Source: Serpentinicella alkaliphila | Lineage (GTDB): Bacteria; Bacillota; Clostridia; Peptostreptococcales; Natronincolaceae | DNA length: 64,000 nt | Reading direction: 5' to 3' | Assembly (NCBI RefSeq): GCF_018141405.1 | Contig: NZ_CP058648.1 | Span: 2,371,001-2,435,000 of the forward strand | Shown here: in pieces, positions 1 through 8,374 of the stretch | Numbering within the stretch: position 1 is the stretch's first letter | Layout of the letters: the number at the start of each line of letters is the position of its first letter | Notes under the pieces: generated by a model | Told to the model about the DNA's origin: nothing | Databases searched by the model: none | Seen by the model: the letters and a program-made list of their open reading frames with translations, nothing else | Translations under genes and position numbers: made by a program

Positions 1-702
1 AAAGTAGTTGGTTATAAAGGTGTATGTACTGACGAAATAATTAAATACAATATTAAAGTAGCAAAACATATTTGGTGTAGCCAACCAGAAAACAAGTGCT
101 TCAAATATTTAAGTGGTGAAATATCAAGAGATGAAATAACTAAGTTTTACAATGAAACAAAATTTGAATTCAGCAAGTCTGTTTGTTATGAGAGCCAAAT
201 GTTTGAAATATGGACTGCTGGTGCAGGGGTTACTCAGAATGGTGATGATAAAGGAAAACCTATGTCGCTGAGAAATGTAAAACCAAATAGTTTAGCATTA
301 CTAACCTCTAAACTTCCCTATGCTGATGATAGCGAGAGATTTATTTTTGCTGTATTTCTAATTAATGAAAATTATGAAGGGGATAGTCGAGAAGAAGGAC
401 ATGTAGGAGCAAACCCAAAATATAGATTACATCTATCTCTTGATGAAGCCAAAAAGTTGAAGTTCTGGGATTATTACTTCAATCCTAATAAGCCAGAAAA
501 GATTGTATTTGGAAGTGGATTACATAGATACATAACAGATATACAGGCATCCCAAGTACTAAATAAAATTTGTGAAATAAAGAAAGGGACTTCGGAAGAG
601 AAATTTGCAAAAGAGTTCCTGGAACATTACTGTTTCATCAAAGAATTAGATATTAAAAATATACCAACACCAAATGGTGCATTACAAAGGACGATGGGGT
701 GA
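1..702 (+). CDS. Unrecognised protein, 5' end outside the window
   Basis: The frame is open from the first base of the window to a TGA ending at 702, so an internal ATG at 199 is probably not the start and the gene begins upstream. The visible 233 residues show no membrane segment or signal peptide. Residues after the Trp-Thr-Ala-Gly-Ala-Gly stretch (around 69-74) run through a SLALLTSKLP strand and an IFAVFLINENYEG strand, then a FWDYYFNPNKPEK segment and a GSGLHRYITD segment. The composition suggests a compact alpha/beta domain. I do not recognise the family and assign no function. The next gene starts 8 bp downstream, so the two are probably co-transcribed. Confidence 0.7.
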   Translation, partial: KVVGYKGVCTDEIIKYNIKVAKHIWCSQPENKCFKYLSGEISRDEITKFYNETKFEFSKSVCYESQMFEIWTAGAGVTQNGDDKGKPMSLRNVKPNSLALLTSKLPYADDSERFIFAVFLINENYEGDSREEGHVGANPKYRLHLSLDEAKKLKFWDYYFNPNKPEKIVFGSGLHRYITDIQASQVLNKICEIKKGTSEEKFAKEFLEHYCFIKELDIKNIPTPNGALQRTMG

Positions 703-709
703 TATTGAT

Positions 710-1327
710 ATGCCGAAGAAAAAATGCCCAGCATGTGGATCAACAGAAACGGTTAAAATTTTATATGGAATGCCATCATATGAAGCTTTCGAATTAATGA
801 AACGTGGAGAAATAGTGTTAGGGGGGTGTTGTGTTTCAGACAATGATCCAACCAGACAATGTAAAACATGTGGACAAGATTTTGGATTTGTCGATACATT
901 TAAGATACTTGGAATGACATCCTTAGAATTCTATGTAGGGGGATATTTTGGAGATTCCCACTTTGTGTATATTAATGGGAAGAGAAAAAATAAATTAATA
1001 AGGTATGGTAAGACTCCAGGTGGAATGTCGGTAGATTTGAAACATCCCAAAAATGAAGTTAACTTTCATCCAGATATTTTATTAAAGGAAATTACACTAA
1101 TACCAGAACAATGGATTACTTTTGCAGAGGAAATAGCTGCTTTGGAAGTATCATGTTGGAAGGATAGTTACTTTGATGATTACGTATGTGATGGAACTCA
1201 GTGGCGCCTAACTATTAGATTTCCTAATCGTGAAAAGATTAGTAAGAATGGAAGCAATGATTACCCACCATACTGGAATAGATTTATAAAAATTATGAAA
1301 AAGTACATAGGTGAAGATATAGGTTAA
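710..1327 (+). CDS. Zinc-ribbon domain protein of unknown function
   Basis: A 205-residue protein. It opens with CPACGS (Cys6, Cys9) and has a second pair CKTCGQ (Cys51, Cys54), the four-cysteine spacing of a rubredoxin-like zinc ribbon. The rest, about 150 residues, is polar and mixed alpha/beta with no motif I recognise. I chose ATG 710 because GGGGTG lies 8 nt before it and the first CxxC then sits at the N-terminus. The frame is open back to 674 but that would put a VHYKGRWGD leader before the ribbon. It follows the preceding partial gene by 8 bp and is followed by a convincing terminator. A nucleic-acid or regulatory role is possible but not shown. Confidence 0.7.
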   Translation: MPKKKCPACGSTETVKILYGMPSYEAFELMKRGEIVLGGCCVSDNDPTRQCKTCGQDFGFVDTFKILGMTSLEFYVGGYFGDSHFVYINGKRKNKLIRYGKTPGGMSVDLKHPKNEVNFHPDILLKEITLIPEQWITFAEEIAALEVSCWKDSYFDDYVCDGTQWRLTIRFPNREKISKNGSNDYPPYWNRFIKIMKKYIGEDIG

Positions 1328-1358
1328 TAGTAATGTAGAGAAATACCATATAATCAGA

Positions 1359-1402
1359 AGATAGAGGAGATTACATAAAGTCAATCACCTCTATCTTTTA
1401 TT
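1359..1402 (+). terminator. Rho-independent terminator after the zinc-ribbon gene
   Basis: AGATAGAGG at 1359-1367 pairs with CCTCTATCT at 1388-1396, extended by GATT/AATC after a single-base mismatch, and is followed by a T-rich run. It ends the transcript of the two genes to its left and separates them from the non-coding region to its right. Confidence 0.75.
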
Positions 1403-1429
1403 GTATTCCCACCACCCACCCTAGAAATA

Positions 1430-2075
1430 CTGGGGTCAACAACCTTTTGTCTATACCTAATCATCCACTAAGGGATAAATTTTAATTTTCTAATGTAATT
1501 CTATCATTTCATTCACTATACAAAAGATCGTATCTTTCGGGTCATTGTATACGCTCCTTCCACAGACTGCAGCTGATTTCTTAATGGGTATAGGAGAAGG
1601 ACCAAAGTGATATGGCTTGTTATTACCTACGTCCATAAAAGCCATCTTTTTTGCAGGGACTTATATTAACTCAATGGGCTGCAGACTGTTGCAGTCGAGT
1701 GCTATTGCTACCGCACCTTTACAGACTGAAGCACTATAGGGATAAGGTTTAGGGAGCTACAGACTGTTACGGTGGCTAAGGAAGGCTCCGTAGGTCTAGT
1801 CTTCACAGACTGCCTACTTATAGGGGCGCTTCGAGGGAAGAGGCAGACTGTTCCGATTAGGTGTCCACCTTAAGAATCCAATCCCTCAACTAACGTTACA
1901 TAGAGTTAGGAGTATCTAGGGTAAGTTTTTATAGAAGCTGCTCCAACCACTATTTCACTTTCCCTAAATGTCTTGTTTGGGAAACAGTTTTTAGAACTGA
2001 CACTTCGTTTTCCCCAAACGCACATTTAGTGAATAGTTGGAGAACATTTTTGGGGTCATGATATGGAGGGTATAA
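1430..2075. ncRNA. Candidate large structured non-coding RNA (class not identified)
   Basis: About 650 bp without a credible ORF and visibly richer in G+C than the flanks. CAGACTG occurs six times, at 1563, 1682, 1722, 1760, 1806 and 1844; the last five are 38-46 nt apart. Several copies sit in possible hairpins: GACTG-TTG-CAGTC at 1684-1696, and TAGG/CCTA enclosing AGTCT-TCAC-AGACT at about 1791-1817. GGAGC/GCTCC can close another arm at about 1754-1790. At the 3' side a long rod can form from 1941 to 2042: CTCCAAC/GTTGGAG, CTAAATGT/ACATTTAG, GTTTGGG/CCCAAAC and CAGTT/AACTG. The length and complexity recall ornate large RNAs such as OLE, GOLLD or ROOL, but I cannot match it to any of them. 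Strand is uncertain; a T-tract hairpin at 2186-2221 favours plus. Confidence 0.5.
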
Positions 2076-2185
2076 TAAACTGATTAATCACCCCTCATAA
2101 GTAAGCAGTAGTGTTGGTAGAGAAGAATTAGGCTGCAATCAGTCAATTATAGAATTATATATATAGATCAAAGAGTAAAGTATAA

Positions 2186-2221
2186 CCCACTAAATGATGA
2201 ATTTAGGGGATTTGTCTTTTT
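2186..2221 (+). terminator. Possible terminator downstream of the candidate RNA
   Basis: CCCACTAAAT (2186-2195) and ATTTAGGGG (2201-2209) form a hairpin with one mismatch and a GATGA loop, followed by a T-rich tract at 2211-2221. It lies about 140 nt after the rod hairpin and 170 bp before the hydrogenase operon. It could end the RNA transcript on the plus strand. The remaining 2222-2394 region probably contains the operon promoter, which I could not place. Confidence 0.5.
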
Positions 2222-2394
2222 ATAGAGATAAGAAATTTGCGGATATGTATGTCGCATATAGAGGGAAAGGTTAACATGTATTCTACTGATCAGAGATTTT
2301 AGGTACTAGATGAGTGATTTATAAGAGTTAAGATTAATAATTCCTAATTACTCAACATAAAATTTATAGAATTAATAATTTTGGAGGAGATTAA

Positions 2395-3717
2395 GTGAGT
2401 AAAAATACTTGGTACAATAAAGAATTATCCTTCATTAATAACAATATACGATATTATCAGCAGATGATTTTGTTGAGCACAGATCCCTATCAAAGAATGT
2501 TTTATGAAGGTTTACTAAGCAATGAAATGAGACGATTTTATTATAAGCAATGGCACATTAACTGTATGAACAATCCAAGTAACCGGGAGGGAGAAAATAC
2601 ACACGTCAATCAAAGAGAGTTCACTTTGGAAGAGTTGGCTCAATATGATGGTGCCGGGGGGAGACCTGCCTATGTGGCGGTAAATGGAATTGTTTACGAT
2701 GTAAGCTTAGATGCAACCTGGGGTGGGGGTACTCATTTTAGTTTATATGCGGGAAGAGATTTATCTGGAGCCTTTATGGGATGTCATGGCGGTAGAACAG
2801 AGATTTTGAGGAATTTGCCACAAGTTGGAGTGTTAAAGTTAAACGAGATGTCAATAAACTGTCCAATTAGAAATTTAAAAACAATTACAGCTAGAAAGAT
2901 AATGGATCTAGCACTAGAGAAAATCAAAAACGCTAGTGTTAAAAAAGTTAATCTAATCTGGTTAGAAGCAACTGGTTGTGCAGGAAATATCATTTCTTTA
3001 CTCAATGCAGAAAACCCAGATGTCATTTACCTATTAGATCAAATGGTAACGTTAAAATATAACAATAGTCTAATGGCTGCAGAGGGAGAGTCGGCCTTTC
3101 AGCAGTTTTTGGATACTTTAGAGACCGAATTCATTCTAGTAGTTGAAGGGGCAGTAGCAACAAAGGATGAAGGACTATACACAATAATTGCACGATATCA
3201 AGGGGAGTTGGTAACTGCCATGGAGGCAGTGAAAATCGCGGGTGAAAGAGCTAAGTATGTGGTAACAGTAGGGACGTGTGCTTCCTATGGAGGTCCTTCT
3301 GCTGCAAGACCTAACCCTTCCCAAAGTGTTAGCGTACCACAGTTATTAAATAAGGAAGTGATCAGAGTACCAGGTTGTCCTAGTCATCCAGATTGGGCTA
3401 TTGGAACGATTGCTAACCTCATCGCTTTTGGCAAGCCAGAATTAGATGCACAAGGTAGGCCTATAATGTTCTATGGAATTACAATACATGATCAATGTAC
3501 TAGGAGGTCTTATTTTGAAAAGGGCATCTTTGCAACTAAGCTAGGAGATAGAGAATGTATGTTCAAATTAGGATGTCGGGGACCTGTTACTAGAACAGAT
3601 TGTCCTGTGAGACAGTGGAATGGGTATGTAAATTGGCCTATTGAAGACAACACCCCTTGTATTGGTTGTGCACAGGAAAGATTTCCTGACGGGATGGGGC
3701 CCTTTGTTAGATATTAA
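2395..3717 (+). CDS. Cytochrome b5-like / [NiFe]-hydrogenase small-subunit fusion
   Basis: 440 residues in three parts: a polar helical segment (about 8-60), a cytochrome b5-like heme/steroid-binding domain (about 74-148, from REFTLEEL through YVAVNGIVYDVS to LPQVGVL), and a [NiFe]-hydrogenase small subunit (about 180-440). The hydrogenase part has the proximal-cluster segments GTCASYGG and PGCPSHP, the medial/distal cluster ligands (IHDQC, LGCRGP, DCPVRQWN, CIGCAQERF) and no Tat signal, so a cytoplasmic enzyme is expected. The first proximal-cluster motif is CAGN (Cys195, Asn198) where most families have CxxC. GTG 2395 is the start, 5 nt after a GGAGGAG site. It passes electrons between the large subunit's NiFe site and an unknown partner. 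It begins the hydrogenase operon. Confidence 0.85.
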   Translation: MSKNTWYNKELSFINNNIRYYQQMILLSTDPYQRMFYEGLLSNEMRRFYYKQWHINCMNNPSNREGENTHVNQREFTLEELAQYDGAGGRPAYVAVNGIVYDVSLDATWGGGTHFSLYAGRDLSGAFMGCHGGRTEILRNLPQVGVLKLNEMSINCPIRNLKTITARKIMDLALEKIKNASVKKVNLIWLEATGCAGNIISLLNAENPDVIYLLDQMVTLKYNNSLMAAEGESAFQQFLDTLETEFILVVEGAVATKDEGLYTIIARYQGELVTAMEAVKIAGERAKYVVTVGTCASYGGPSAARPNPSQSVSVPQLLNKEVIRVPGCPSHPDWAIGTIANLIAFGKPELDAQGRPIMFYGITIHDQCTRRSYFEKGIFATKLGDRECMFKLGCRGPVTRTDCPVRQWNGYVNWPIEDNTPCIGCAQERFPDGMGPFVRY

Positions 3718-3738
3718 AATAATATTCTGGAGGAAGCT

Positions 3739-5148
3739 ATGGGAAGTAAAATTACGATTAACCCTATTACTAGAATAAGTGGTTTTTTAGAGATTCAAGT
3801 AGAGGTTGAAAAAAATCAGATTATAGATGCCAAAAGTAGTGGCATGTTATTCAGAGGCTTTGAAAAAATGCTAAGAGGAAGACCGCCTTTAGATGCCATA
3901 TATTTTACAGAAAGGATTTGTGGCATTTGCTCTACTGCCCACTCTATGGGATCTACTTTAGCATTAGAAGATATATTAGACATCCGTCCCGATGAAAATG
4001 ACAAGATGATCAGAGATTTTATGCATGGCTGTGAATTTGTTCAAAACCATTTAAGACATTTTTATCAATATACCTTTCCGGATTTTGTAAGGGGACCAGA
4101 CATTCAACCCCTATTCAATGTTACCCATAATGATTATAGATTACCAGAAGAATTGAATCGGGAGTTATCTAGAAACTATTTAGAATCTATTGAATATAGT
4201 CGTTTAGCTCATGAAATGTTAGCAGTTCTAGGAGGTAAAGCCCCCCATACCCATGGAATATTTGTAGGGGGTGTAACAGTAAATCTAGAAGCAGCTAAAT
4301 GGATAAAGATTAAATCTATATTATCCTCTATCAGAGAATTTGTGGTGGCGCGAATGATTCCTGATGTCTATACCATTGCAAAATACTACTCTGATTATTT
4401 TGAAAATGGAGTAGGGTATAAAAATCTAATGACTTACGGGGTCTTTGATACATACTTAGAAGAAGACCTATTCTATGTAGCACCTCATGTATTAATAAAT
4501 GGAGAACTTCAGGGGTTTAATGCTGAAAAAATTACTGAAAATATATATGCAGCTTGGTATGAGGCTAGTCAAATCGAACAAAGGCCTACAGAGCCAACAG
4601 TAGAAGAGAATGTGTATAAGGAAAAGGCTTATAGTTGGATAAAAGCCCCACGGTATGGGGGAGAGCCCATGGAGGTTGGGCCTCTTGCACGAATGTGGCT
4701 AAGCGGTGATTATACCAATGGTATTTCCACTATGGATCGAACCATTGCTAGAGTGCTAGAGGTAAGAAAAATCATCGGAATCATGGAGGGCCTTTTAGAA
4801 CGGATGGAGCCTAAACCAACTAAACAAGGAAGATATGTGTTTTCCGGTGAATCCAGGGGTAAGGGACTTATTGACACTACAAGAGGTTCATTAGGGCATT
4901 GGGTTGCTACTCGGGATGAAGGGATTGTAAACTATGAGATTATTACTCCTAGCTCTTGGAATTTATCTCCCGAGGATTCTGAAGGAGTTAAAGGAGTAGT
5001 GGAAAAAGCATTGATCGGAACGGCAATATCAGATTTGAAAAACCCTGTTGAAATAGGAAGAATTGTTAGGTCCTTTGATCCCTGTGTTTCCTGCGCTACC
5101 CATGTACTAAGTGATCGCTACTTCCTAATACAGATTAGGATTGTGTAA
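3739..5148 (+). CDS. [NiFe]-hydrogenase large (catalytic) subunit
   Basis: 469 residues. The N-terminal nickel-ligand motif RICGIC (Cys61, Cys64) and the C-terminal DPCVSCATH motif (Cys449, Cys452, His455) supply the four cysteines that hold the NiFe(CN)2CO centre. The 14 residues after His455 (VLSDRYFLIQIRIV) are the extension that the maturation endopeptidase removes after nickel insertion; that endopeptidase is encoded next. The gene starts 21 bp after the small subunit behind GGAGG. Pairing with a signal-less small subunit predicts a soluble hydrogenase. By general resemblance it belongs to the uptake-type group 1 lineage rather than the group 3 or 4 complexes; the exact subgroup needs a tree. 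Confidence 0.92.
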   Translation: MGSKITINPITRISGFLEIQVEVEKNQIIDAKSSGMLFRGFEKMLRGRPPLDAIYFTERICGICSTAHSMGSTLALEDILDIRPDENDKMIRDFMHGCEFVQNHLRHFYQYTFPDFVRGPDIQPLFNVTHNDYRLPEELNRELSRNYLESIEYSRLAHEMLAVLGGKAPHTHGIFVGGVTVNLEAAKWIKIKSILSSIREFVVARMIPDVYTIAKYYSDYFENGVGYKNLMTYGVFDTYLEEDLFYVAPHVLINGELQGFNAEKITENIYAAWYEASQIEQRPTEPTVEENVYKEKAYSWIKAPRYGGEPMEVGPLARMWLSGDYTNGISTMDRTIARVLEVRKIIGIMEGLLERMEPKPTKQGRYVFSGESRGKGLIDTTRGSLGHWVATRDEGIVNYEIITPSSWNLSPEDSEGVKGVVEKALIGTAISDLKNPVEIGRIVRSFDPCVSCATHVLSDRYFLIQIRIV

Positions 5149-5149
5149 T

Positions 5150-5602
5150 ATGGCTGTAAAATGTATTGGGATTGGCAATCGGATTATGGGAGATGATGGG
5201 ATAGGAATTAGGGTAGTAGAGCAACTGTTAAAACAGTTAAGAGATATATGCATAGAAGTAATATTGGGAGAGACAGATATAGATTATGCAATAAGTAAAA
5301 TTGATAATGGAGACTTTTTATTTATTATTGATGCAGCGTATTTTAATGAAGAACCAGGGACTGTAACCTTCATTTCAATTGATAAATATATTAAGCAGCA
5401 TACTCAAGCTTATTCACAGCATCAATCAAGTTTAGTTCATCTGATAAAGGTTTATAAGAAATCAGTTAAAGGATTCATAATTGGCATTGAAGTGCATGAG
5501 ATTGATTTCAGTTTAGAACTCAGTAACACATTGCAAACCAGACTTCCTCATATATGTGAGGAAGTGTATCAATTCATTTATAAAAATACGAGGAGGGTAT
5601 AA
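5150..5602 (+). CDS. Hydrogenase maturation endopeptidase (HyaD/HybD/HycI family)
   Basis: 150 residues. It opens with the family signature CIGIGNRIMGDDGIGIRVVE, including the conserved Asp that binds nickel in the substrate, and continues with an FIIDAAYFNEEPGTV segment holding the second conserved acid. The family cleaves the C-terminal peptide of the large subunit once the NiFe site is assembled, and the neighbouring large subunit has such a peptide. I chose ATG 5150, one base after the large-subunit stop; an in-frame TTG at 5141 would overlap that gene. The Shine-Dalgarno site (AGGA) is weak, so translation is probably coupled to the large subunit. Confidence 0.88.
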   Translation: MAVKCIGIGNRIMGDDGIGIRVVEQLLKQLRDICIEVILGETDIDYAISKIDNGDFLFIIDAAYFNEEPGTVTFISIDKYIKQHTQAYSQHQSSLVHLIKVYKKSVKGFIIGIEVHEIDFSLELSNTLQTRLPHICEEVYQFIYKNTRRV

Positions 5603-5603
5603 A

Positions 5604-5864
5604 ATGCATGACACCTACTTATTAAATAAAATATCACAAGCTCTAAAGGAACTATGCCAGAAGCATAAGCTAGAGAAAATAGAAGCCTTTACTTTGGTAG
5701 TGAACCATCATAGTCATGTTAACGAAGAGAGTCTACGAGAGCACTTACAGAACCATAGTAAGGAACTAATAGGAGATAATTTATTGATAAAATTGCAAAG
5801 AGAAGATATAGAAGAGCAGACAGCTATTATTCATAGTCTCCAGGGTGAGACCTTTGAACCATAA
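5604..5864 (+). CDS. HypA-like nickel chaperone lacking the zinc domain
   Basis: 86 residues beginning MHDTYLL, with the Met-His-(Asp/Glu) N-terminus through which HypA binds nickel. The pattern of two helices and strands (KIEAFTLVVNHHSHVNEESL, then IGDNLLIKLQRED) follows the HypA N-terminal domain. HypA is normally about 115 residues and has two CxxC pairs forming a zinc ribbon; there is only one cysteine here, so the zinc domain is missing. AGGAGGG 6 nt upstream makes this ATG clear. It lies between the endopeptidase and hypF, as expected for a maturation factor. The stop overlaps the upstream extension of hypF. HypA assignment rests on the N-terminal domain and context only. Confidence 0.6.
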   Translation: MHDTYLLNKISQALKELCQKHKLEKIEAFTLVVNHHSHVNEESLREHLQNHSKELIGDNLLIKLQREDIEEQTAIIHSLQGETFEP

Positions 5865-5880
5865 AAATAGTCATAATGAT

Positions 5881-8139
5881 ATGGCTGAAAAAAGATACAT
5901 CATAAAAATTTTTGGAATAGTCCAAGGGGTAGGGTATAGACCATATATATATAACCAGGCTAATATATTTAACATTAAAGGTTGGGTTAGTAATCAGGGA
6001 AGTGCTGTTATCCTAGATATAGAGGGTAGAAAAGAGGACATAAGTGACTTTTTAATAAAAATTATTAAAAATCCTCCTAATTTGTCTACAATAGAAAAAG
6101 TAAAATTACTTCATAAAGAATATAAGGGATATCTAGATTTTCAAATTATGCCTAGCTCCTCTGATGAAAAAGAACTTAAATTTATAGGGATTGATGTGGC
6201 TACTTGTCCAGAATGTTTAGAAGAAATCTCTAATATTGATAATCATAGATATCATTACCCTTTTACAAACTGCACAGCCTGTGGCCCACGATATTCTATT
6301 CTTAGAAAATTGCCCTATGATCGAAATAATACAACTATGGATACTTTCCAAATGTGTCTTAATTGCAGAGAAGAATACAATGATACGACAAGTAGGAGAT
6401 TTCATGCTCAACCAAATTGTTGTCCAAATTGTGGACCCTCTTTACTTTTATTAACTAATAAGGGAAGTAAAGTAATATGCACGGATCCTATTCAAAAATC
6501 TATAGAACTTTTGCAACAGGGGAAAATATTGGCCATAAAAGGGGTAGGTGGATATCATTTGGCTTGCAATGCTGAAAAACAAGAGGCTGTAACGACATTG
6601 AGAAAAAGAAAAAACAGACCCCATAAGCCCTTTGCTCTTATGGTTAAGGATATATATATAGCAAAACAATTATGCAGGATTAATGCAACAGAAGAAAAGA
6701 TCTTGTTAAGTAATAAAAGACCTATCGTTATATTAGAAAAAAAGGAAGATACGATATTACCTGATGAAATTGCTCCCGGAATGAAAAAATTAGGAATTAT
6801 GCTTCCTTACACACCCTTACATTATATAATGTTTAGAGAAAGAATTACAGCTATTGTCATGACTAGTGGTAACGTAAGTAGTGAGCCAATACAATATGAA
6901 AATAATAAGGCATTTGAGAACTTAGGAACTATTGCTGACTATTTTTTAATACATGATAGAGACATACATATTCCACTGGAGGATTCGGTTGTAAGGGTAA
7001 TAAATGACCAAGAGGTCTTAGTGAGAAGGGCGAGAGGCTATACCCCCTTTAACTTCCCAATCAATATAGCTCAGGAAGTATTGGCCTTGGGGGCTGAGGA
7101 AAAAAGTGCATTTTGCGCTGCTCAAAATCAATATGGGTATATGAGTCAGTATTTGGGAGACTTAAAGAATTTGGATACCTATGAAATCTATGAAAAGGCA
7201 ATAGAAAATATAGTAAAATTATTGGGATTGAAGCCTAGAATAATTGCCTATGATTTCAATGAAAGCTATCTGTCATCTCAATATGCAGAAAGTCTAGTAG
7301 GTAAAAAAATAGCAGTACAGCATCATCATGCCCATATGGTTAGTTGCATGGTCGAACACAAGATTGTTACACCTGTAATAGGGGTAGTTTTTGATGGAAC
7401 GGGCCTAGGCACAGACGGGAAAATATGGGGTGGAGAATTTTTCGTGGGTAGTAGGAAGAGTTTCATTCGTGTAGGGCATTTCAAATATGCAACCATACAA
7501 GGCGGAAATAAGGCAATCAAAGAACCCTGGAGGATTGCTTTAAGCTATCTACATCAAAATAATTTAAGGTTTGATAAGATATTTAAAGAGGTAGATGAAA
7601 AAAGTATTAATACAATTACCCAGGCTTTAAATCAGAAATTAAATTGTTTTGAAAGCTCGAGTGTGGGAAGGATTTTCGACTGTGTAGCAGCTCTACTAAA
7701 TCTTAGACAAAAAATTACCTACGATGCTCAGGCAGCTATTGAATTAGAAAATATTTTAGATTCTACTGTTAAAGAATACTATTCTTATCATATAGAAGAT
7801 GAAGATGGAGTTTATAGAATTGATTACAAAAGTAGTATAATCGGAGTTTTAAAAGACATAGAAAATCAATTATCATCTTCCTCTATTTCTACGAAATTTC
7901 ATAATACTATAGGTAATGTGACCCTAGAGGTGATCTCTAGAATAAAGGAGATATACAATATAAACCAGGTAGTATTGAGCGGAGGAGTTTTTGAAAATAC
8001 ATATCTATTGTCTCATGTAGTCCAGGGGTTGAAGAAAACAGATTGCCATGTCTATTACCATCAACAAATCCCTACTAACGATAGTGGTATTTCAGTTGGA
8101 CAATTAGGGGTGGCAGCTGCAATAGAAGGGAAGGGATGA
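5881..8139 (+). CDS. hypF: Carbamoyltransferase HypF
   Basis: HypF makes thiocarbamoyl on HypE from carbamoyl phosphate and ATP, the precursor of the active-site cyanide ligands. Domains in order: acylphosphatase-like (GIVQGVGYRPY near the N-terminus), two zinc-finger modules (CPEC, CTACG, CLNC, CPNCG), a YrdC-like domain (AIKGVGGYHLACNA) and a Kae1-like C-terminal domain with the HHHAH metal motif and VVFDGTGLGTDGKIWGGEF. About 752 residues, the usual length. I chose ATG 5881 because it puts the acylphosphatase domain at the N-terminus as in the family; an in-frame GTG at 5845 would overlap the preceding gene by 20 nt. Neither start has a strong ribosome binding site. Confidence 0.95.
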   Translation: MAEKRYIIKIFGIVQGVGYRPYIYNQANIFNIKGWVSNQGSAVILDIEGRKEDISDFLIKIIKNPPNLSTIEKVKLLHKEYKGYLDFQIMPSSSDEKELKFIGIDVATCPECLEEISNIDNHRYHYPFTNCTACGPRYSILRKLPYDRNNTTMDTFQMCLNCREEYNDTTSRRFHAQPNCCPNCGPSLLLLTNKGSKVICTDPIQKSIELLQQGKILAIKGVGGYHLACNAEKQEAVTTLRKRKNRPHKPFALMVKDIYIAKQLCRINATEEKILLSNKRPIVILEKKEDTILPDEIAPGMKKLGIMLPYTPLHYIMFRERITAIVMTSGNVSSEPIQYENNKAFENLGTIADYFLIHDRDIHIPLEDSVVRVINDQEVLVRRARGYTPFNFPINIAQEVLALGAEEKSAFCAAQNQYGYMSQYLGDLKNLDTYEIYEKAIENIVKLLGLKPRIIAYDFNESYLSSQYAESLVGKKIAVQHHHAHMVSCMVEHKIVTPVIGVVFDGTGLGTDGKIWGGEFFVGSRKSFIRVGHFKYATIQGGNKAIKEPWRIALSYLHQNNLRFDKIFKEVDEKSINTITQALNQKLNCFESSSVGRIFDCVAALLNLRQKITYDAQAAIELENILDSTVKEYYSYHIEDEDGVYRIDYKSSIIGVLKDIENQLSSSSISTKFHNTIGNVTLEVISRIKEIYNINQVVLSGGVFENTYLLSHVVQGLKKTDCHVYYHQQIPTNDSGISVGQLGVAAAIEGKG

Positions 8140-8140
8140 T

Positions 8141-8374
8141 ATGTGTATTGCAGTTCCAGGGGAAGTCATTAAATTATTTCATCATGAGGCAAGGGTAAAA
8201 ATTATGGGAGTAGAAACGACTGTCAATATACAATTAGTTGCTAATTTAAAGGTGGGCGAACATGTGCTAATTCATGCAGGGTGTGCCATTGAGAGGATTG
8301 ATAGTATATATTATGACGATCTGCTAGGTATATTGGAAAGTATGGTGGATGGAAATGAACGGGAAGATAGATAA
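8141..8374 (+). CDS. hypC: Hydrogenase assembly chaperone HypC
   Basis: 77 residues with the invariant Met-Cys N-terminus (MCIAVPGEVI); Cys2 binds the Fe(CN)2CO unit with HypD and carries it to the large subunit. The conserved VGEHVLIHAGCAIERID segment is present. It begins one base after the hypF stop behind an AAGGGA site, and its end overlaps hypD by 26 nt, so the genes are translationally coupled. Confidence 0.95.
   Translation: MCIAVPGEVIKLFHHEARVKIMGVETTVNIQLVANLKVGEHVLIHAGCAIERIDSIYYDDLLGILESMVDGNEREDR

Noticed and set aside
1430-2075. RNase P RNA, tmRNA or self-splicing intron
   Set aside because: I see no GAGGAAAGTC-type P4 strand, no tRNA-like CCA end with tag ORF, and no group II domain V or group I core pairing; hence left as unassigned RNA.
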